A stretch of DNA of 64,000 nt from Saccopteryx bilineata (GCF_036850765.1 NC_089495.1:66130410-66194409); one strand, 5' to 3'. Shown: positions 1 to 12,937, counted from the first letter of the stretch. Notes: a model not told the origin generated them from the sequence alone. Translations and numbers: made by a program.

Positions 1-104
1 CCCTAAGAAATGATCACTTTCTGGTAACATGTGCCTCTCATCATCCACAATCTTTAAGGGTAAAACAATTCTCAAGTAGAACTTCTTGTGTGTGAGAATA
101 AAAT

Positions 105-800
105 ACTATCTGCAATAGTTTTCTTTTACTGCCATAACAAATCACCAGTCATTTAGCAGCTTAGAGTAACACAAATTTATTTTTTGTGTGTGTAGGTCAG
201 GAGTCCATGGGGTATCTGCAAGAATATCAAGGCCTTGTTTCTTACTACAGTCATAAGGGCAAGAAATTCAGATTGTTGGCAGAATTCAGTTTCTTGCAAC
301 TTTAGGACTGAGGAACCCTTTTTTTTTTTTTTTCATTTCTGATGATTGGCCAGGGTGCATTTTTAGCTCCTAATGGCCACCTGCATTTTCTAATAACTGG
401 CCACCCTCAGTGTCATCAATAGTGAATTGAATCTTTTTTTAAATACTTATATTTATTTATTCATTTTAGAGAAGAGAGAGAGAGAAAAAGAGAGAAGGGG
501 GAGAGAGCAGGAAGCATCAACTCCCATATGTGCCCTGACCTGGCAAGCCCAGGGTTTTTTGAACCAGTGACCTCAGCATTCCAGGTCAATGCTTGATCCA
601 CTGTGCCACCACAGGTCAGGCCGAGTTGAATCTTTTTTAAACTTCAAATATATCTCACTTGTCTCTCACCCTCTCCTTGTGCCTCCCCCTTCTTCTGAAT
701 CTCTGAATAACTCTCCTTTATTCTCATTTTTAAGGGCTCATTGGACATACCAGATTATCTCCTAGAATAGTCCTACCTAAAACCAACTATTTAGCAATCC
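105..800 (-). repeat. MLT1-like LTR relic
   Basis: The left end contains 'ctgccataacaaa' followed by a worn version of the common 3' end of MLT1-type (ERVL-MaLR) LTRs in reverse orientation. The right part carries 'ggctcattgga' and 'atctgcaaagtacc', also typical of these LTRs read backwards. A SINE (439-622) interrupts it. The copy is very diverged and the exact subfamily cannot be named from reading alone. No internal retroviral genes adjoin it, so it is at most a solo LTR. It could instead be a related ancient repeat. Confidence 0.4.
439..622 (-). mobile_element. tRNA-derived SINE, short form
   Basis: The 5' head lies at the right ('ggcctgacctgtggtggc' on the minus strand), with the GA/CT-rich tail and A-rich end at the left. 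A 16 bp target-site duplication with one mismatch flanks it (423-438, gaattgaatctttttt; 623-638, gagttgaatctttttt), so both ends are well placed. It sits inside the LTR relic and is therefore younger than it. SINEs of this kind are RNA polymerase III transcripts mobilised by L1. Confidence 0.85.
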
Positions 801-865
801 TAATTCCATCTGCAAAGTACCTACACAACAGTACCTAGATCCGTGATGGTGAACCTATGACATGT

Positions 866-881
866 GTGTCAGTACTGACAC
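866..881. repeat. 16 bp perfect palindrome in hAT subterminal region
   Basis: The sequence gtgtcagtactgacac is its own reverse complement. It lies 25 bp inside the left hAT end, where subterminal transposase-binding motifs are common in this superfamily. Binding is inferred, not shown. Confidence 0.7.
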
Positions 882-1011
882 GCGTAGCCGTTTATGATGA
901 CACGTGGCTACATACAAGAGAAGTATGGGGCCGCATGCTGAGAAGGACGTTTTATCCTTGGCTCCTGCACGGCCAGGTGCAGTAGCCGAGGAAAAACATT
1001 TGCTGTAGTGT

Positions 1012-1070
1012 AGACACTCTGTGCCGGAGGTCTGTAGGCCAAAACAACAGAACTCCGGCACAGAGTGTCT
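1012..1070. repeat. 18 bp perfect inverted repeat with 23 bp loop
   Basis: The arm agacactctgtgccggag (1012-1029) is exactly complementary to ctccggcacagagtgtct (1053-1070). It is GC-rich in an AT-rich setting and could form a stable hairpin in DNA or RNA. It lies within the hAT element, left of the transposase fragments. Confidence 0.8.
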
Positions 1071-1294
1071 GGTTCTGGGACTTCCGATTAGGCCATTAGG
1101 GGATCTTTGACCTCACTTCCGGCCAGCGGAGCAGAGAGCAGCGGAATGCCATGGGGGATGCACCTCTGGGGGCCCTGTGATCGCCATTATCAGCAACCAC
1201 ATAACCACAGCAACCATCATCCAATCTTCTGTTCTGGGGTCAATCTACTGGTCAATTAGATAAGTGAGGGGGAGGCAGGGAGAGGCGAGGTCCT

Positions 1295-1492
1295 GTGCCA
1301 TGGGTGCCGTTTCCCACCATTAGAAATAGCGGCAGCCATCTTAATTTACATAAGATACAACTTGCAGAATTTCAAGACAGCATCTGGGCTCAGGTGTTAG
1401 TCAACTTGAAGTCAAAGCTTGAGAATCTGGAAAGGCGCCACTTGAAGAATCAAGAGGAGTGCCACTGGGTGGTGGGTATGCAACATAATTGA
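1295..1492 (+). pseudogene. hAT transposase internal fragment (candidate)
   Basis: This 65-codon frame lies inside the hAT element, upstream of and out of continuity with the clear C-terminal transposase fragment. It includes 'EFQDSIWAQVLVNLKSKLEN', which I take as a worn piece of transposase body because of its position, not because of a diagnostic motif. The frame is far too short to encode an active enzyme and the methionine may be fortuitous. Confidence 0.35.
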
Positions 1493-1528
1493 ACGACAAG
1501 ATAACCTGGACTTGTTATCTTTGAATAT

Positions 1529-1837
1529 ATGTATCCTGATTTATTGATGTCACCCATTAAAAAAATAAAATTATTAAAAAAAAAAATTTGGAGTGCCTGG
1601 AACCGATTACCAGATACCTTTAGCACCCTGAAAAATATAGCAATTGCGTTACTTACAATTTTTCCTTCTACATACTTTTGTGAGACCTTATTCTCAGCAT
1701 TAAATAATATCAAAACTAACAAAAGAAACAGATTGACAGATGAAGTTAGTAGCGCTTGCATGGGCTTGAAGTATACAAAATACCAACCTTCAATTGAAGA
1801 TTTAGCCAATGAAATTCAGCAACAAAAAAGTCACTAA
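1529..1837 (+). pseudogene. hAT transposase C-terminal (hATC dimerisation) fragment
   Basis: The 102-residue frame keeps the hallmark end of hAT transposases. After a 'WNRLPDTFSTLKNIAIALL' helix comes 'FPSTYFCETLFSALNNIKT', then 'NRLTDEVSSACMGLKY' and a stop soon after. This order is the hATC dimerisation region found in Charlie/Buster-like transposases and in the domesticated genes derived from them. The BED zinc finger and the catalytic RNase H-like core are missing, so only the tail of the gene survives. The frame opens in an A-rich stretch that probably marks the deletion joint. I see no sign of domestication, since the full transposon ends are still attached. Confidence 0.75.
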
Positions 1838-2160
1838 TAGGCAGGTTAGTTAAAGAATTCCCCCACCCCCTCACTTATCTTAGTTCACAGCACCCCACAC
1901 AAGTTAAATAATATCAACACCAACAAAAGAAACCAACTGATAAATGAACAAAGAAGTCACTAAGCAGGTAAGTTAAGTAATTAGTTTTTGGTTTATTAAA
2001 TACAGTTATATATTACAATTATACATTTTTGTTAATTAAACTATAAATATCGCAAAATTACAGTTTTTTTCTCAAAGTGACACACCACCCAAGTTATACT
2101 CAGTTTTTTAGCAAATTTTGACACACCAAGCTCAAAAGATTGCTCATCACTGACCTAGAT

Positions 2161-5100
2161 TTAGGTTTGATTCAATTACTAGAGGATAAAAATTTTGCAG
2201 TATCTTTTTTTAGAATTTAGCCTACCACGATAAACTAAAAACAGTCATCCTGGTTACTTTTTGTGTTAATAAATCAAAGGATATTTTTTATTCCAACTAA
2301 GTGTTAACAATTAGTCTTTGAACTGTATTACCAGAAATTTAAATATATGCATATCTAAACATAAATCTAGAAAATTTGTAATACCTAAGTGGTTACTCTA
2401 TATTCTTTAACATAAAAAAAAATTGATCACTGTCATTTGGAGTTGTAATTGCATTTGTATCTGCTATTATTTTTCAGTTATATGGCTTTGTTTTTTTCCC
2501 ATTGTTCTTTACATCAACAACAGAGGCATGTCAAATTAAAATTTTGTTCGAGGACCTTGACTATCTTAATTGAAAAGATATTATGAAATTACCTGAGCAT
2601 TTCATTTGATAATGTCATTCCCTTTCTCTCAACATAGATAGGTAATTGACTTTATATGTATTTAATATAATCAAAATAACTACTTAAATCTTCTTCAGTG
2701 CCTAAGTGCACTCTTAATTGCTATTGTTGATTTGGATGCATTGGAATACCTCACCCTTGAAGTGCACACATTATTTCACAGAAACACACATACAAGACAA
2801 CATATTTTTGCTAAAAGGATCTACCTATCTTGTTTTACTACCCTTACCATAAATTTAAATACTAGCGCTTTGAATTCCCAAATTATTTAAATGTAAGGCA
2901 TAAATTCCTAGTAAACTGAAATCAATTTTCTGTGGAGAGATCAGCCATAATGTTAATTTTTTATTTTTTTCTTTTATTTTAGCTCACCCCTACTCCTCTA
3001 CATTCACCCTACCTTAGAGAAGGCCAGGCAAGACTAATGATCTTTAACTACTATTTTAACTCTAGCCTGGTATTTTTTCTAAAAGAATGATTAAAAGACA
3101 AAATGTAATTCCTTTTCTCTAAGACTATTATTAGTTACACTAGTGTACTCTAATGTGCTATCATTTTTAAAATTGCATTCTCCCAAGTTCAGTCAGTAAT
3201 GAATCCCAGCAAAACTGAGCTAAATTCATCAGCCTTGTTAATCCACTGAAATCCTCTAAAATAGGCAGGGACACAGTTCTGAACACATTACTTATATTTT
3301 AATGGAAATAGATTCTCAAGCCATAGATCTCATTTGTAAACTTTAAAATAAATGCTTCCTTTTTAATCAAGACAACTGGAAGGTATGTGACTTTTTGACA
3401 CAATCACTTTGTAAGCTGGAAATTTTGCCCTTGCCTTAAATTACTTTTTCAGCTTCATCTCTTGCTTCAATCATCTATTCAACAAACATACCTGAGCTAC
3501 ATGCTCTGTGCTCGGCAATAGAGATAAAGAGAAGTAAAACACAGCCCCTGTTCATAGATGCCTCTTTGGTGATGAAGCTAATGCCCGTCCAGTGCTGAGC
3601 GTGGAAAAGAGGCAGACTTGTCCTCACCCCAGCAGTCAACTTGTCTTTTTTCAAAACATGAATATTCCTGCTTCTGTGTCTTTAATCACATAGCATCTCA
3701 ATTCTACAGTATATGTGCTTTCTGCCATTGTATCGCTACAGGGTTTTTGTTGTTTTTTTTTTTTTTTACTTTTTGAATGAAATTTAAAAACTGATTTGCC
3801 CGTCACTCCACTTTCCATCCCAACACATGCACAAGCAACCCTCCCCAAACTGGAGTCAAAGTCCAAGCCCTTGGACCTATAGTATAAAATCTCTAACACC
3901 AAAAATGATTTATAATTATTGTAACTCCAAATATCATTTGCTACTCTGTTGGTAACTTCATTTGTAGGTAGACATAAGAATGTAATATGTCCTTCACGAG
4001 GTGTTTATGGTAATTAAGTATGGTTATATAGATATAAGAACCACCATATAAACTGTACTGTACTATTTTAACATATTATATCCAGAATTTTGCTGTAGTT
4101 ATTTTAGTTTGCTCTTTACAAATCTCTCTTCCCATTTGATTGAAGTAGAGGACTGGAACTGTGCCAGGCCACTGTTCATTTATCCCCCAGTATTTGTAGG
4201 ATTTTGCTCTTTCATTTCTTTTCTACTTGTTTGTTATCTATACTACATTGCCTCTACAGAGACCCAGAAATCAGTTGCATACATTCTTATTTTCTTACCT
4301 CAAAAAACAAACAAATAAAAAAATACCTCGTTTACCTATTTTAACTAGTACTATTGTCTCTATCCTTACTATGATATAGTCTGAAAAATTTTTATAAATT
4401 TAATTTATTTAAATTTTTATTATTGACTTTTTGGTTGGTTCCCTAAAGATATTTTCATGCCCCAAATTCCACAAAGCTAATTTTTCATTTGTTATACCAA
4501 TGATCGTCTTAAGAAGAGCAACTAATTTCTACCCCTATTATCCTTTAAAACAATAACATTGGAAACAACTAAATTTTTTAAAAGTATGTTCTCCTCAGCT
4601 TTTATAAAAGTAACTTTTTATTCTCTTCAAATATAATTAATTCAGCCAATAACTTAAATACTACTGTGACAATTATACTTTCTCTGCTACTTTTACATGT
4701 TTGGGTTGGTTTTTTTCTGTCCTTATACTTGCAAACTACTTTGAGTCATTCCTTTGACACCTTTCTCATGTTTGTGTTATTGTTCTTTGATAATCCAACT
4801 GCCTCTCCTGTGCACAATATATACATAACAAATTATTTTTTCAAATATAGTCAGTATGTGAATAAATACAATGGGAGGGTAGACTGTTTCTTAAAATAGA
4901 ATGGTAACTAGTTAATTAGAAATAATAATATAACTAGAAAAATAGGTGGAGGTTCAGCTGGATAAAGTTAAAGAGAATTGGGATAGTTATCCTCCCTTCA
5001 GATATTTTACCATATATTATTTGTACCTTACAAAAAAGAAAATGTTAACTTCATAATGGAAAATCCTGGCTACCTCATCTTAACCAAGTAATCAAAATTT

Positions 5101-6184
5101 ACATCAACGATAATAGAACACACTGGTGTCAAGTGTTTCTTCACGCAATTTGGTAAAAATGAATCACCTATTATGTGGTATTTCTCATGAAAATGCAAAA
5201 TCTGAATATAATCAGGTAGTAAACTTGTAAAACTCAAACAGGAGAATTCTACTAAATTCCCATCCTATTCTTTTCAAAACATCAATTCATAATAGTTCTA
5301 GAGTAAATGAAACTAAAAATACACAAGACAACAAAATAAAATGCATTTTTTTGGATTAAGAATATTAAAATTGCTGTGAAGTTCATTATTGAGAAAATAA
5401 CAATGTATCCATATTAAATACCCTGGATTCTTCTTTGTACTGTGATTATATAAGGTAATGAGTATTTTTCTGAGGAGATACACACAAAAGAGATAAGAAG
5501 TAATTATGCCTACAGTATGCTTTCAAAAGTTTCTAAGAATTTTGTCTGTGTGCATGCACTTTCATAGAAAAGAAAAACCAGCAAATGTTGCAAAATATCA
5601 AACATGGTGAATGTGAATAAAGCAACATAAGCACATATAGGTTTTTGTTATATTATTCTTACAACTTTTATTGAAGTTTTAATTTTTTTAAATTTTCCAT
5701 TGATTTGAAAGAGAGAGAGAGGAAGGAAGGGAGAGAGAGAGAGAGAAAGAGAGAGAAGCATCAACTGGTTATTATACTTAGTTTTTCCATTTAGTTGTGT
5801 ACTCATTGATTGATTCACACCAGGGATCAAACCTACAACTTCTCCAGGACAATGCTTTAGCCATGGACCCACCTGGCTAGGGTTTGTATTTTAGTTTGGT
5901 TTTGTTTTGTTTTTCTAATACATGAGGCAGACACTCAGAAAAGAGTAGTGAAAATGTAGTTAATGATTCTGTCTTAACTGAGTTTACATACTGACACAAA
6001 AAAAATCTATTTGAATATGTAAAAACATAATTACAGATTATGGTAAATTCTATGAAAAAATAAATTATGCAATGGAAGAAAGCACTCTTAGAAAGTGAGA
6101 TTAAGAATTCTCTCTTCAGATATAGCATATGAATTGAAATGGAGTGATTATAACTAAGTCATGTGAAGAATTGTAAATAAACAC
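2161..6184. other. AT-rich intergenic stretch; only a SINE recognised
   Basis: Apart from the SINE at 5680-5881, no gene, RNA or clear repeat was recognised. Frames here are short, lack family motifs and occur on both strands as expected in AT-rich DNA. The part near 3465-3560 may be a worn ancient repeat but cannot be assigned. Confidence 0.5.
5680..5881 (-). mobile_element. tRNA-derived SINE
   Basis: Reading the minus strand from the right gives a head beginning 'ccctagccaggtggg', a worn B-box-like 'gtttgatccctgg', then a GA/CT-rich block and an A-rich end. The order matches the other SINEs of this window. The duplication is not clear and the limits are approximate. Confidence 0.7.
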
Positions 6185-6700
6185 CTTAAAAATTCACTGG
6201 CGTTTTACATATTCAACTCCATTTCTTCCCTTCTTTTTACTGCCACTATAGTTTTACTTTTTCCAGACTGAAATTTAATTGAAATCATACAGCATTTAAC
6301 TTTTTCTGGTTGGCTTTCTTCATTTTGAAATATAAACTTGTGATTCATTCATGCTTTTTCATGGCTTGATCACTTGTTTCTTTTTAGTGCTCAATAACAT
6401 TTCATTATATAGAGATATCACAGATAGTTCATCCATTTATCTATTGGAAAAAATCTATGTTGCTTTCAGTTTCTTAAAATTATGAGTGAAGATGCTATAA
6501 ACATTCACATGCAGATAGATGTAAGTTTTCAAATCAATTAAGTAAATACTTAAGGACATGATTACTGGACTTATGTTAAGAGTATGTTTAGCTCTGCAAA
6601 AATCTGCAAAACTCATTCCCAAACTGACTGTGCTATTTAGCAAAGAATGAGTTTCAGTTACTACTTTTTAAAACCAGTACTTGATGTTGCTAGTTAACAT
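6185..6700 (-). mobile_element. Old L1 3'-end fragment
   Basis: The segment reads as the antisense of an old L1 3' region, with phrases such as 'tttttcatggcttgatcac' and 'tcatccatttatctattgg' in the order seen in the better L1 copies of this window (compare 33400-33480). It is heavily diverged, 5' truncated and has no usable frame. Confidence 0.6.
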
Positions 6701-6734
6701 CAATTTTATTTGCAACATCCTAATAGATATCTAG

Positions 6735-7045
6735 TGGGGTCTCATCTGGCTTGAGTGTGAGCTCACTAACTAGAGTGTGTGGTCGCTAACTTGAGCCTGG
6801 GGTCATAGAACATAACCCCATGGTCACTGGCTTGAGCCCAAAGGTCACTGGCATGATCCCAAGGTCAATGGCTTGAGCAAGGGGTTACTGGCTCAGCTGA
6901 AGCTGCCCCCCCCAGTCAAGGCACATATGAGAAAGCAATAAATGAACAACTAAGGTGCCACAACAAAAAATTGATGCTTGTCATCTTTTTCTCTTCCTAT
7001 CTCTCTGTCCCTGTCTGTCTCTGTCTGTCTGTCTCTTGCATAAAA
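6735..7045 (+). mobile_element. tRNA-derived SINE, long form, 5' truncated
   Basis: It contains the repeated 'ggtcactggcttgagcc' block, then 'gtcaaggcacatatgagaaa', then 'gatgcttgtcatc' and a CT-rich tail, as in the copies at 17545 and 19253. The tRNA head is absent or unrecognisable. The internal block has several tandem variants of a phrase of about 20 bp. Confidence 0.75.
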
Positions 7046-7916
7046 AAAGACAACTCTATTTTTATATAGCAAATTTGTTTTATATGGTGAACAAATTTAA
7101 AGTAGCACAAATATTTAATTGCTTTTACTGTCACAATTGCCAATAAAATAAACTGCACACTTGGGTAGAACAAATCAGAAATATGGGCAGCAGCAATCTT
7201 TCTTTACAAAAGATTAGCTTAATTTAGCCTGCTACCAACATACCATCTGCTTTTCATTTTTTCTTAGTAAGACAGTATACTTTAGCATATGGGCCTAGGT
7301 TGTGAACAATCAAGGTTTTAAACATATTAGCTTTCTTTCTTGGATTTCTGTTTTGTTTTGCTTATGTTTGTTGTGATTTGTTTTTTTGTTTTTTTTTTGA
7401 CAATGTATGTTTTATGCTTCTGAGGTTAATTTAAATATCAGCCTGATTAAAGGATAAATGGAACCACACACCTTTTAAAGGATATTTTGTCTCTTAATTT
7501 GAGATTGGGCAACAAATGATAGAGGTAGCTAAAAATTTAAAGAACATTTTCCCTTCCCCCAACTCTTGAGTTAAGTTTAATATGTTAACAACCACTGCTA
7601 TTGTAACAAAAGTTGTCCTCATTGCTTTGTAACCTTTTCATTATTCCCTGTGTCTCCAGTGCACAAATGATCTCTTATATGGCCATACTGTGTTGTCCTA
7701 CATGCAGTGAAATAGCAATAATAATAAAGACATTATCTAAAATTAATCCTGAGTTTGTTGTGTCACATGTTGCTCTCTCTATAATTATTAATTAATTATC
7801 ATAAGGACATACATATTAGGCATTATTACCATAAGAACACCATTTTATAAATGATTAATCTGAAAAACAAAAGACAGTAGCTCTTGGAGCACGATAATTG
7901 AAATATAGCTTTTATT
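7046..7916. other. AT-rich intergenic stretch, nothing recognised
   Basis: No gene, RNA or repeat family could be supported here. Confidence 0.5.
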
Positions 7917-8238
7917 TTTCTTTTTAATAATTATTTAGTGAGAGGATGGTAAGCAGAGACAGATTCTCACATGCACCCGGACCAGGATCTACCTGGAAAG
8001 CCCATTGGGGCTTCTTTGCATCCAGAGCCATTTTTAACTGCTGAGGCAAAGGCCATGGAGCCAACTCACTCCAATCAAGTCATGGCTGCAGGAGGGGAGG
8101 AGAAGAGAAAGAAAAAGAGATAGAAGCGACAGGGGGAGGCGTGGAGAAGCAGATGGACTTTTCTCTTGTGTGCCCTGACTGGGAGTCAAACCCTGGACAT
8201 CCACACTCCGGGCCGATGCTCTACCACTGGCCAGGGCA
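7917..8238 (-). mobile_element. tRNA-derived SINE, about 390 bp family, diverged
   Basis: On the minus strand it shows the worn head 'gccctggccagtggtagagc', a B-box relic 'gtttgactcccagtc', 'agaagtccatctgcttctcc' in slightly altered form, and then the body shared with the copies at 22788 and 31964. It is more mutated than those and lacks a clean duplication. Confidence 0.8.
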
Positions 8239-8239
8239 A

Positions 8240-10439
8240 AAAATACTTTAAAGTACTCAGACAGAACATGCCATCATTCTCATGTCAAAATGGTCTAAGA
8301 TCAAAATAAAATTTAAGGCCAATTTGAATAATGAAATGTTAAACCTCTGTAGCAAGACATACATAAGTTATTAAGTTATATTTTCATGTTTAAAATTGCA
8401 TTCTGATTTCAAGTCCAGAATGTCATTATGCTTGACTTGATATTTAAATATTACACCTTCTTTCTATCCCTTATTGAGCTAGATATTTGTATCCAAATGA
8501 AGTAACTGACTTTATAGATTGATTTGAACTGCACCCTTCTCATCAGTTTTTGCCATCAGACACAAATGACTGCTTCTCAAGTATTCTTTTCAGTGTTTTC
8601 TATATTGCTGATATAAATTTAGTTGTGACTCTTTCTTGTTATCATTTTGTGTGTCTGCTTACAGGAACAGCTTTCACAAAGTTGTTCCCATCTCTCAGTC
8701 AAGAGAAAGAGAAATTGTTGGAGACCAGAGACAGAGGAGAGAATGAAAAAGTGAACAAGACACGCAATGTCAAATTCAAAAGATGTGGAAAGCTTTCTTG
8801 TTCATAACATCAAGTCCTGTCAGATTTACTAGTGTCTAGGCCTAAAACACCTAAAATTTAGGAGAACAGTTAATAGGATGGAAAAGGAAACAGTGTTAAA
8901 GTATGAGAATTTATATCACTCTAAAGAGTTTAAAAACCAAAAAATTCCTCAAACTACAGACTGATTAGTTTTGCTACTAAGAAATAGTTTTGTTTTGTTT
9001 TTAAACATTTTTTTTAAACATTGGTTTCTGCCTCTGAAACAGGAAAATGATAATTATATGTGCCACATAAAATTTGCCATGCAGATTAAATTAGTTAATG
9101 TATGAATACTTAAAATATTTTCTTACCTTTAGTACATGCTCAATAAATACCACATATTAGCAATACAATTATTTTGTGAAGTTCAATTAAAAAATAGTTT
9201 TGGAAGAAATGATGAGTTGCAAAGAGTAATAATAACTCAATAATAAAGTGGGGTGTTTGAGTAAAGGTAATATGGCATTTAAATTTAATTTTTAAAAAAT
9301 TTTATGTAATGTAAAAAATTTACTGTTTCATTTTTATTTAGAATTAGCATAAATTAAGGATTTCACTTGAACTAGAATTTGCATGAAGTACAACTAAAAT
9401 TTTAACTGAATCAAAAATTCTTATAGTTCTACCATTACCAATTTAATTAAATAAAAGAAGTAATATAAAAAAAATTTGACTCAAAAAAATTTAAGTAAGA
9501 TGCTTCTCTATTGGTAAGATTTAAAATAACTAAAAAATATAATTATCCAAAATATTTCCCCTTTAGGCTGCCAGCATTTCTTATATTCTTGCATATCATA
9601 TTTCTTTTTTTTTTACAAATGAAAGACTGCATGAACCTAATTTTAAAGAGATTAAGAGTGAATGATAACAGCTCTAAGTGTCCTAGCATATGTTATTTAA
9701 AGGAAGAGGTTAGAGAGTACCTTTGTAAAGGCCCACAAGACTAGAACTTGGGTAATTTTTAAAGTTTTTTTTTCTTATTATAAAAATACATGAACTATTA
9801 ACATAATTTAAAATTTTTATTAAAAAGACAATAATAAAATAAAAGATCATTGTAAGATATCAGAGAAAGACGAATATTTTTAATGATAAACTCACCATTA
9901 ATACTGTCTAATACTTAGGTTCAAACAAACATATCTATATCAATAACAATATATGTTTTACAATCATATTATCTTAGGTAAAGTATAAAAAGAGAATATT
10001 AAATTCAGTAAGACTGAGGTAAAACCAACAAGTTTATACTCTACTAAGGAGAGAGAGTTCCTCCAAACTGATATGGTAAAATTCTTTGAAGATCTTAGCA
10101 TAATCATAGTTATGATATCACATTTTTAACATATTGTTGTCTTTAAATTAGTTATAAATACCAACAATGATTTATATAAAATGGTATCTACTATTATCTA
10201 ACATAGTAGATAACATGAAACAAAATTGAATGTTTCAAATTGAAGAAATTCTTCAATAAATATTTTTTCTTGTTGAATATTAAGGAAATTAGAAAAGAAT
10301 AAAGGAGAAAACAAAACCTACAAAACCTCTGTGCTTGACAGCTAAACCTGGGTTTATTATATTTTCTATTTAACATATACAAAGTTTTGTTTAAATCTTT
10401 TACAATATTTTGATATAGTAATGATATGCAATAATATAA
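8240..10439. other. AT-rich intergenic stretch with one MIR-like relic
   Basis: Apart from the MIR-like segment at 9040-9165 nothing could be assigned. Short frames at 8550-8807 and 9511-9744 have no recognisable motif and I treat them as chance. Confidence 0.5.
9040..9165 (+). repeat. MIR-like SINE relic
   Basis: The order 'ctctgaaacaggaaaatgataat', an 'aaattagttaatgtatgaa' phrase and 'agtacatgctcaataaata' follows the MIR 3' half. MIRs are ancient tRNA-derived repeats common to all mammals; this copy is fixed and inert. Confidence 0.5.
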
Positions 10440-11110
10440 AATATTTAATGTATCCAATTTTACACAACTGGACTTGAATGGACATTTCTCCAGAAAAGAC
10501 ATACAAACGAAAACATACTCAATATTTATTAATTTTCAGAGAAGTGTAAATCAAAACCACAGTGAGATATCACCTTATACCTATTAAAATGGATATCAAA
10601 AAATTAAAGATAATAAGTGATGGTGAAGATGTAAAGAAATTGAGACCCCTGTATAGTGCGGTGGAGATATAAAATGGTGCAGGCAGGACATGAATATAGA
10701 GGTTACTAAAAAATTAAAAATAGAACTACCATACAACCTAGCAAATCTACTTTTGAGTATATGTCCCAAGGACATGAAATCAGGATCTTGAAGAGATATC
10801 TGCACTTTCACATTTATTGCAGTGTTGTTGTTTTTTACAATAGCCAAGATATAGAAACAACCCAAATCTCCTCTACAAATAAATTTAAAATATAGTATAT
10901 ACATAAAATGTAATATCATTCAGTCTTAAAAAAAGACAGAAGCGTTAACATTTGTGAAAACATTGATGAACCTGGAGGACATGAAGTAAGTTTGTCACAA
11001 AAGGACTAATATAATATAGTATGGTTTATACAAGTTACCTATAATAGTCAAACTTATAGGAGCATAATAGTGGTTAGTAGGGGTGGGGAGAAAGGCCCCG
11101 GGGAATGGTT
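10440..11110 (+). mobile_element. Old L1 3'-end fragment
   Basis: The plus strand reads as the end of L1 ORF2 and the start of its 3' UTR: 'tcaaaaccacagtgagatatc', later 'caatagccaagatatagaaac', 'aacctggaggacatgaa' and a 'gggtggggagaaagg' G-rich stretch. It is much older than the L1s at 33 and 46 kb and has no usable reading frame. Confidence 0.75.
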
Positions 11111-11289
11111 CAGTGGTTATAAAGATAGAGTTGTGTAAGAGAAGCTTTACGGATCAGCTGTACAACACAAATGTGCCTATATTTAACAATATGGTGTTGT
11201 GCACTAAAAAAACCCTTTATAAGTATTATATTATACTTCATTTTCTATCATGTTTGGGAAAAGAGTATGCTCAATTGTTATGATTTCAC

Positions 11290-12186
11290 ACTTGAGGGCC
11301 AGATAAAGCTATATTTTGACACTTAATTAATCTGTCATTCATGTTTGGAAATTTATTTATTCCCTGAAGGTCTAGTTAAAGATTATTATAGCACCCTTCT
11401 CAATGGACTCTTTGAGGTTTAAATTACGTAATTCAAAGAACGTGCTTAGAGAACATCTGATTTATGATTATTTGTCAGTTATTGGTGTAACAGCTTTAAC
11501 ATTAAAAGTCCTTTTTCCTTTCTGCTTTTTCAAAGAGAAGAGATGCTGTCTAATTAAAATATGACTTCCTCCTGCCTGAAGGGGAAATGGGATTCATTTA
11601 TTAAGAATGGAAAAGAAAAAGGGAATGTAAATATTAGAGTTTTGACATCAAAATGAGCCATCGCATCAAGTTAATAAAAGTGAAGCATTGGCAAGTGAAA
11701 AAATATTAATGTCTTTATTTCCTCTTTTATTACATCAAAAACCAGGCTTTATGGGTTGTTAATAGAGTTTTATCTAACAAAAAGTACATCAGACAGAAAA
11801 AGAAATGGAGTAGTTTCTGACCCTTCCATTCTGGAGTTTTGAAGAGGAGGATTTTGAAGGCAACTGTCTTCCTCTCTGTTTCTAATATGAAACTCTGTAA
11901 AGAGAGTTTATTCCCACATGTACATGGCTGGCCAAAGTCATACTGAATACACAAGAATAAGTAAACAATGTTTCTAATAGTCATGCTGGATTTCAGGAAC
12001 TGCCTACCAATAGACAGCGCTGCTGAGTCCAAACACACTGTTTTCTTTATTCCCATATGTTATGAGACATACAACATTCTCTTCAATTCATACATCTTGA
12101 AATTATTTTAAGAGAACAAGTCTAGAAGGTAAAATCTGTAACACAGTATTTTACTTATAGATGGGCAAATTGGGGGAGTATAGAAA
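11290..12186. other. Intergenic stretch, nothing recognised
   Basis: No feature supported. A 108-codon minus-strand frame (11730-12056) has no recognisable family motif and no supporting context. Confidence 0.5.
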
Positions 12187-12309
12187 TGACAGCTCCCTGT
12201 GCTGGCAGGAGAGCTCAGTAGAGCATCATTTGGATACACAAAGTTTGCATCTTTGACCCTTGGTTAGGGCTCATATGGGAACAGTTTAATAATAAATAAA
12301 TAAATAAAT
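12187..12309 (+). mobile_element. Short tRNA-derived SINE
   Basis: A worn head with 'gagctcagtagagcatc', a B-box-like 'gcatctttgacccttggt', then 'ggctcatatgggaacagttt' and an (AATA)n tail. It belongs with the short tRNA-head SINEs of the window. Confidence 0.65.
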
Positions 12310-12937
12310 GTGGCTCCCTGTTCAACTAATCAGCAGATAGGGTTTACCTGAGGAGGATGAGAACATATTTAAGATAACAAGAATGCATCATATAATACTA
12401 TGACTAATTTGTAATACTGCCAAAGGAGGTATTGTTGTTTTGTTGTTGTTAGGGTGTTTGTTTGATATATAAATTCCTTTTTAAATTTTTATTTAGAAAA
12501 TTAACTTTAACATGGTGACATTGATCAATACGAGTACATAGGTTTCAGGCGAACATTTCTATAACATTTGAACTGTTGACTATGTTTTATATCCATCACC
12601 CAACATCAAATCATTTTCCATCACCTTATATTTGTCCCTCTTTACACCCTTTTGTCCAACCTCTCCCTACCCATTCACTCAGGTCCCTTTTAGCCTCCCC
12701 CACATTCCCTTCCCCCTGGTAACCACTTCACTTTTGTCTATGTCCATAAGTCTTAGTTTTATATCCCATTTATATGTGAAACCATACAGTTTTTAGCTTT
12801 TTCTGATTTATTTGTTTCACTCATTATAATGTTCTCAAACTCCACTCATGTTGTTGTAAATGGCACTATGCCCTCATTTCTTATGGCTGAGTAGTATTCT
12901 AAAGTATATATGTACCACACCTTCTTTAGTTAATCCT

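Larger units (their letters stand above)
841..2152 (+). mobile_element. hAT-superfamily DNA transposon, internally decayed
   Basis: The element is bounded by a perfect 8 bp duplication, acctagat, at 833-840 and 2153-2160, the length made by hAT transposases. The ends are imperfect inverted repeats: 'ccgtgatggtgaac' at the left and 'gctcatcactg' at the right. Inside are pieces of a transposase: a 65-residue frame (1295-1492) and a 102-residue frame (1529-1837). At about 1.3 kb it is roughly half of a complete autonomous hAT, so it needs a transposase in trans. Subterminal palindromes lie at 866-881 and 1012-1070. Confidence 0.88.
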
